Positions 7,268-8,114 of a DNA stretch of 8,114 nucleotides are shown here, piece after piece. Every line of letters starts with the position of its first letter. Position 1 is the stretch's first letter. The position numbers and the translations under genes are program-made. This DNA comes from an uncultured Christensenellaceae bacterium (GTDB lineage Bacteria; Bacillota_A; Clostridia; Christensenellales; UBA3700). Below the pieces are notes generated by a model. It was not told the origin of the DNA. It made no database searches and worked only from the letters and a program-made list of their open reading frames with translations. The stretch covers positions 1 to 8,114 of the forward strand of contig CALWKT010000009.1 in the NCBI GenBank assembly GCA_944381335.1, written 5' to 3'.

Positions 7268-8114
7268 ATGATAAATATACCAAAAGGAACAAAGGACGTG
7301 CTCCCTCAGGAGTCGTATAAATGGCATTACGTCGAAGATCTCGCCAGAAAGACCGCCAAGGATTTCTGCGCCAGCGAGATCCGCACTCCGACTTTCGAGC
7401 ACACCGAGCTTTTTCTGCGCGGCGTGGGCGACACTACCGATATCGTGAACAAGGAGATGTACACCTTTGAGGACAAGGGAGGCAGAAGCATCACGCTCAA
7501 ACCCGAAGGCACCGCCGGCGTTGCGCGCGCGTTCATAGAGAATTCGCTTTACGCAGGCGCACAGCCCACCAAGATGTATTACATCACCCCCGTGTTCCGC
7601 TACGAAAGACCGCAGGCGGGCAGACTCAGAGAACACCATCAGTTCGGCGTGGAATATTACGGCAGCGAAAGCCCGTATGCGGACGTTGAAGTGATGATGA
7701 TCGCCAAGACTTTCTTCGACCGTCTCGGCATAAAAAAACTAAAACTCAACGTCAACAGCATCGGTTGCAAAAAGTGCCGCAGGGATTACAACGAGGCGCT
7801 CAAGGAATATCTGCGCTCCAAACTCGACAAAATGTGTCCGACCTGCCGCGAGAGATTTGAAAAAAATCCGCTGAGGATACTCGACTGCAAGGAAGAGGGG
7901 TGCAAGGCGATAACGGCGGGCGCACCCGTGATCCTCGATTATCTGTGCGACGACTGTCGCGCTCACCACGAGAGCGTATGCGCTCATCTCACTAAGCTGG
8001 GTATTGACTTTAAAGTCAATCCGCATATCGTCAGAGGTCTCGACTATTACACCCGTACGGTATTCGAATTCATTTCGTCCGATATCGGCGCGCAGGGCAC
8101 CGTCAGCGGAGGCG
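7268..8114 (+). CDS. hisS: Histidyl-tRNA synthetase, N-terminal two thirds (3' end cut by window)
   Basis: HisRS charges tRNA-His with histidine. The window holds 282 codons plus one base, out of about 420 usual for the family, with no stop. Visible class II features are the N-terminal IPKGTKDVLP (4-13), motif 1 region around EIRTPTFEHTELFLRG (37-52), the LKPEGTAGVARA histidine/ATP-site stretch (77-88), and motif 2 FRYERPQAGRLREHHQFGVE (110-129). The histidine-specific RGLDYYTRTVFE (256-267) follows, then GTVSGG, where motif 3-side glycine-rich GGGRYD would begin. Motif 3 and the anticodon-binding domain lie beyond the edge. The insertion domain between motif 2 and RGLDYY is rich in paired cysteines: C167/C170, C190/C193, C207/C212 and C227/C230. 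The set could bind a metal, but I recall similar cysteines in other clostridial HisRS proteins. HisZ is unlikely because the HisRS catalytic motifs are intact. It begins 17 bp after hslU. Confidence 0.97.
   Translation, partial: MINIPKGTKDVLPQESYKWHYVEDLARKTAKDFCASEIRTPTFEHTELFLRGVGDTTDIVNKEMYTFEDKGGRSITLKPEGTAGVARAFIENSLYAGAQPTKMYYITPVFRYERPQAGRLREHHQFGVEYYGSESPYADVEVMMIAKTFFDRLGIKKLKLNVNSIGCKKCRRDYNEALKEYLRSKLDKMCPTCRERFEKNPLRILDCKEEGCKAITAGAPVILDYLCDDCRAHHESVCAHLTKLGIDFKVNPHIVRGLDYYTRTVFEFISSDIGAQGTVSGG
8003..8020. repeat. Perfect 18-bp palindrome within hisS
   Basis: ATTGACTTTAAAGTCAAT reads the same on both strands with no spacer. It encodes Ile-Asp-Phe-Lys-Val-Asn just before the RGLDYY motif of HisRS. 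It is more AT-rich than its surroundings. It could be an operator-like dyad, but it lies deep in a coding region and may be chance. Confidence 0.5.

Larger units (their letters stand above)
940..8114 (+). other. Likely single operon dprA-topA-trmFO-hslV-hslU-hisS
   Basis: Six genes run in one direction with junctions of +9, -11 (overlap), +12, +1 and +17 bp, and several ribosome binding sites sit inside the preceding gene. No terminator hairpin with a T-run and no convincing promoter is seen between them. yifB, 61 bp upstream, may belong to the same transcript. The unit may continue past the right edge; aspS often follows hisS in Bacillota, but that cannot be seen here. Confidence 0.7.

Noticed and set aside
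1..8114. A new defence, mobile or otherwise undescribed system
   Set aside because: Every gene is a recognised conserved housekeeping gene in a known order, with no repeats, integrase, tRNA attachment site or unexplained ORF large enough to hold such a system.

Overview
The window is a compact, one-strand block of conserved housekeeping genes from a bacterium. It most likely comes from a Clostridia-type member of the Bacillota (Firmicutes). Three things point there: the gene order yifB-dprA-topA-trmFO-hslV-hslU, which is typical of that phylum; the folate-dependent tRNA methylase TrmFO instead of TrmA; and strong purine-rich Shine-Dalgarno sites in front of topA, hslV and hslU. The DNA is moderately GC-rich, with AGA/AGG and ATA codons used freely beside CGC. 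I cannot name the genus; an uncultured gut-type clostridial lineage would fit, but that is inference.

Layout, all on the + strand: the 3' part of yifB/comM (1-878, cut by the left edge); a 61-bp gap that could encode only a tiny peptide; dprA (940-1962); topA (1972-4092); trmFO (4082-5386, overlapping topA by 11 bp); hslV (5399-5938); hslU (5940-7250); and the first two thirds of hisS (7268 to the right edge). Gaps from dprA onward run from an 11-bp overlap to 17 bp. I see no terminator or clear promoter between genes, so dprA-hisS is probably one transcript, perhaps starting upstream of yifB.

The first two genes serve DNA uptake and recombination: YifB/ComM is an AAA+ helicase-like ATPase and DprA loads RecA on incoming single strands. 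TopA relaxes negative supercoils. TrmFO makes m5U54 in tRNA. HslV and HslU are the peptidase and the unfoldase of one ATP-dependent protease, and HisS charges tRNA-His. Only yifB/dprA and hslV/hslU are direct functional partners; the rest share a transcript rather than a pathway.

I found no mobile element, CRISPR array, RNA gene, pseudogene or new defence-like system. The points worth a second look are modest: the xerC and codY genes expected beside hslVU are absent and hisS sits there instead; HslV has a seven-residue leader before the Thr-Thr and also a Ser at position 2; HisRS carries clustered cysteine pairs; DprA has an altered Gly-Ala motif; a 22-codon ORF bridges yifB and dprA by stop/start overlaps; and hisS contains a perfect 18-bp palindrome.
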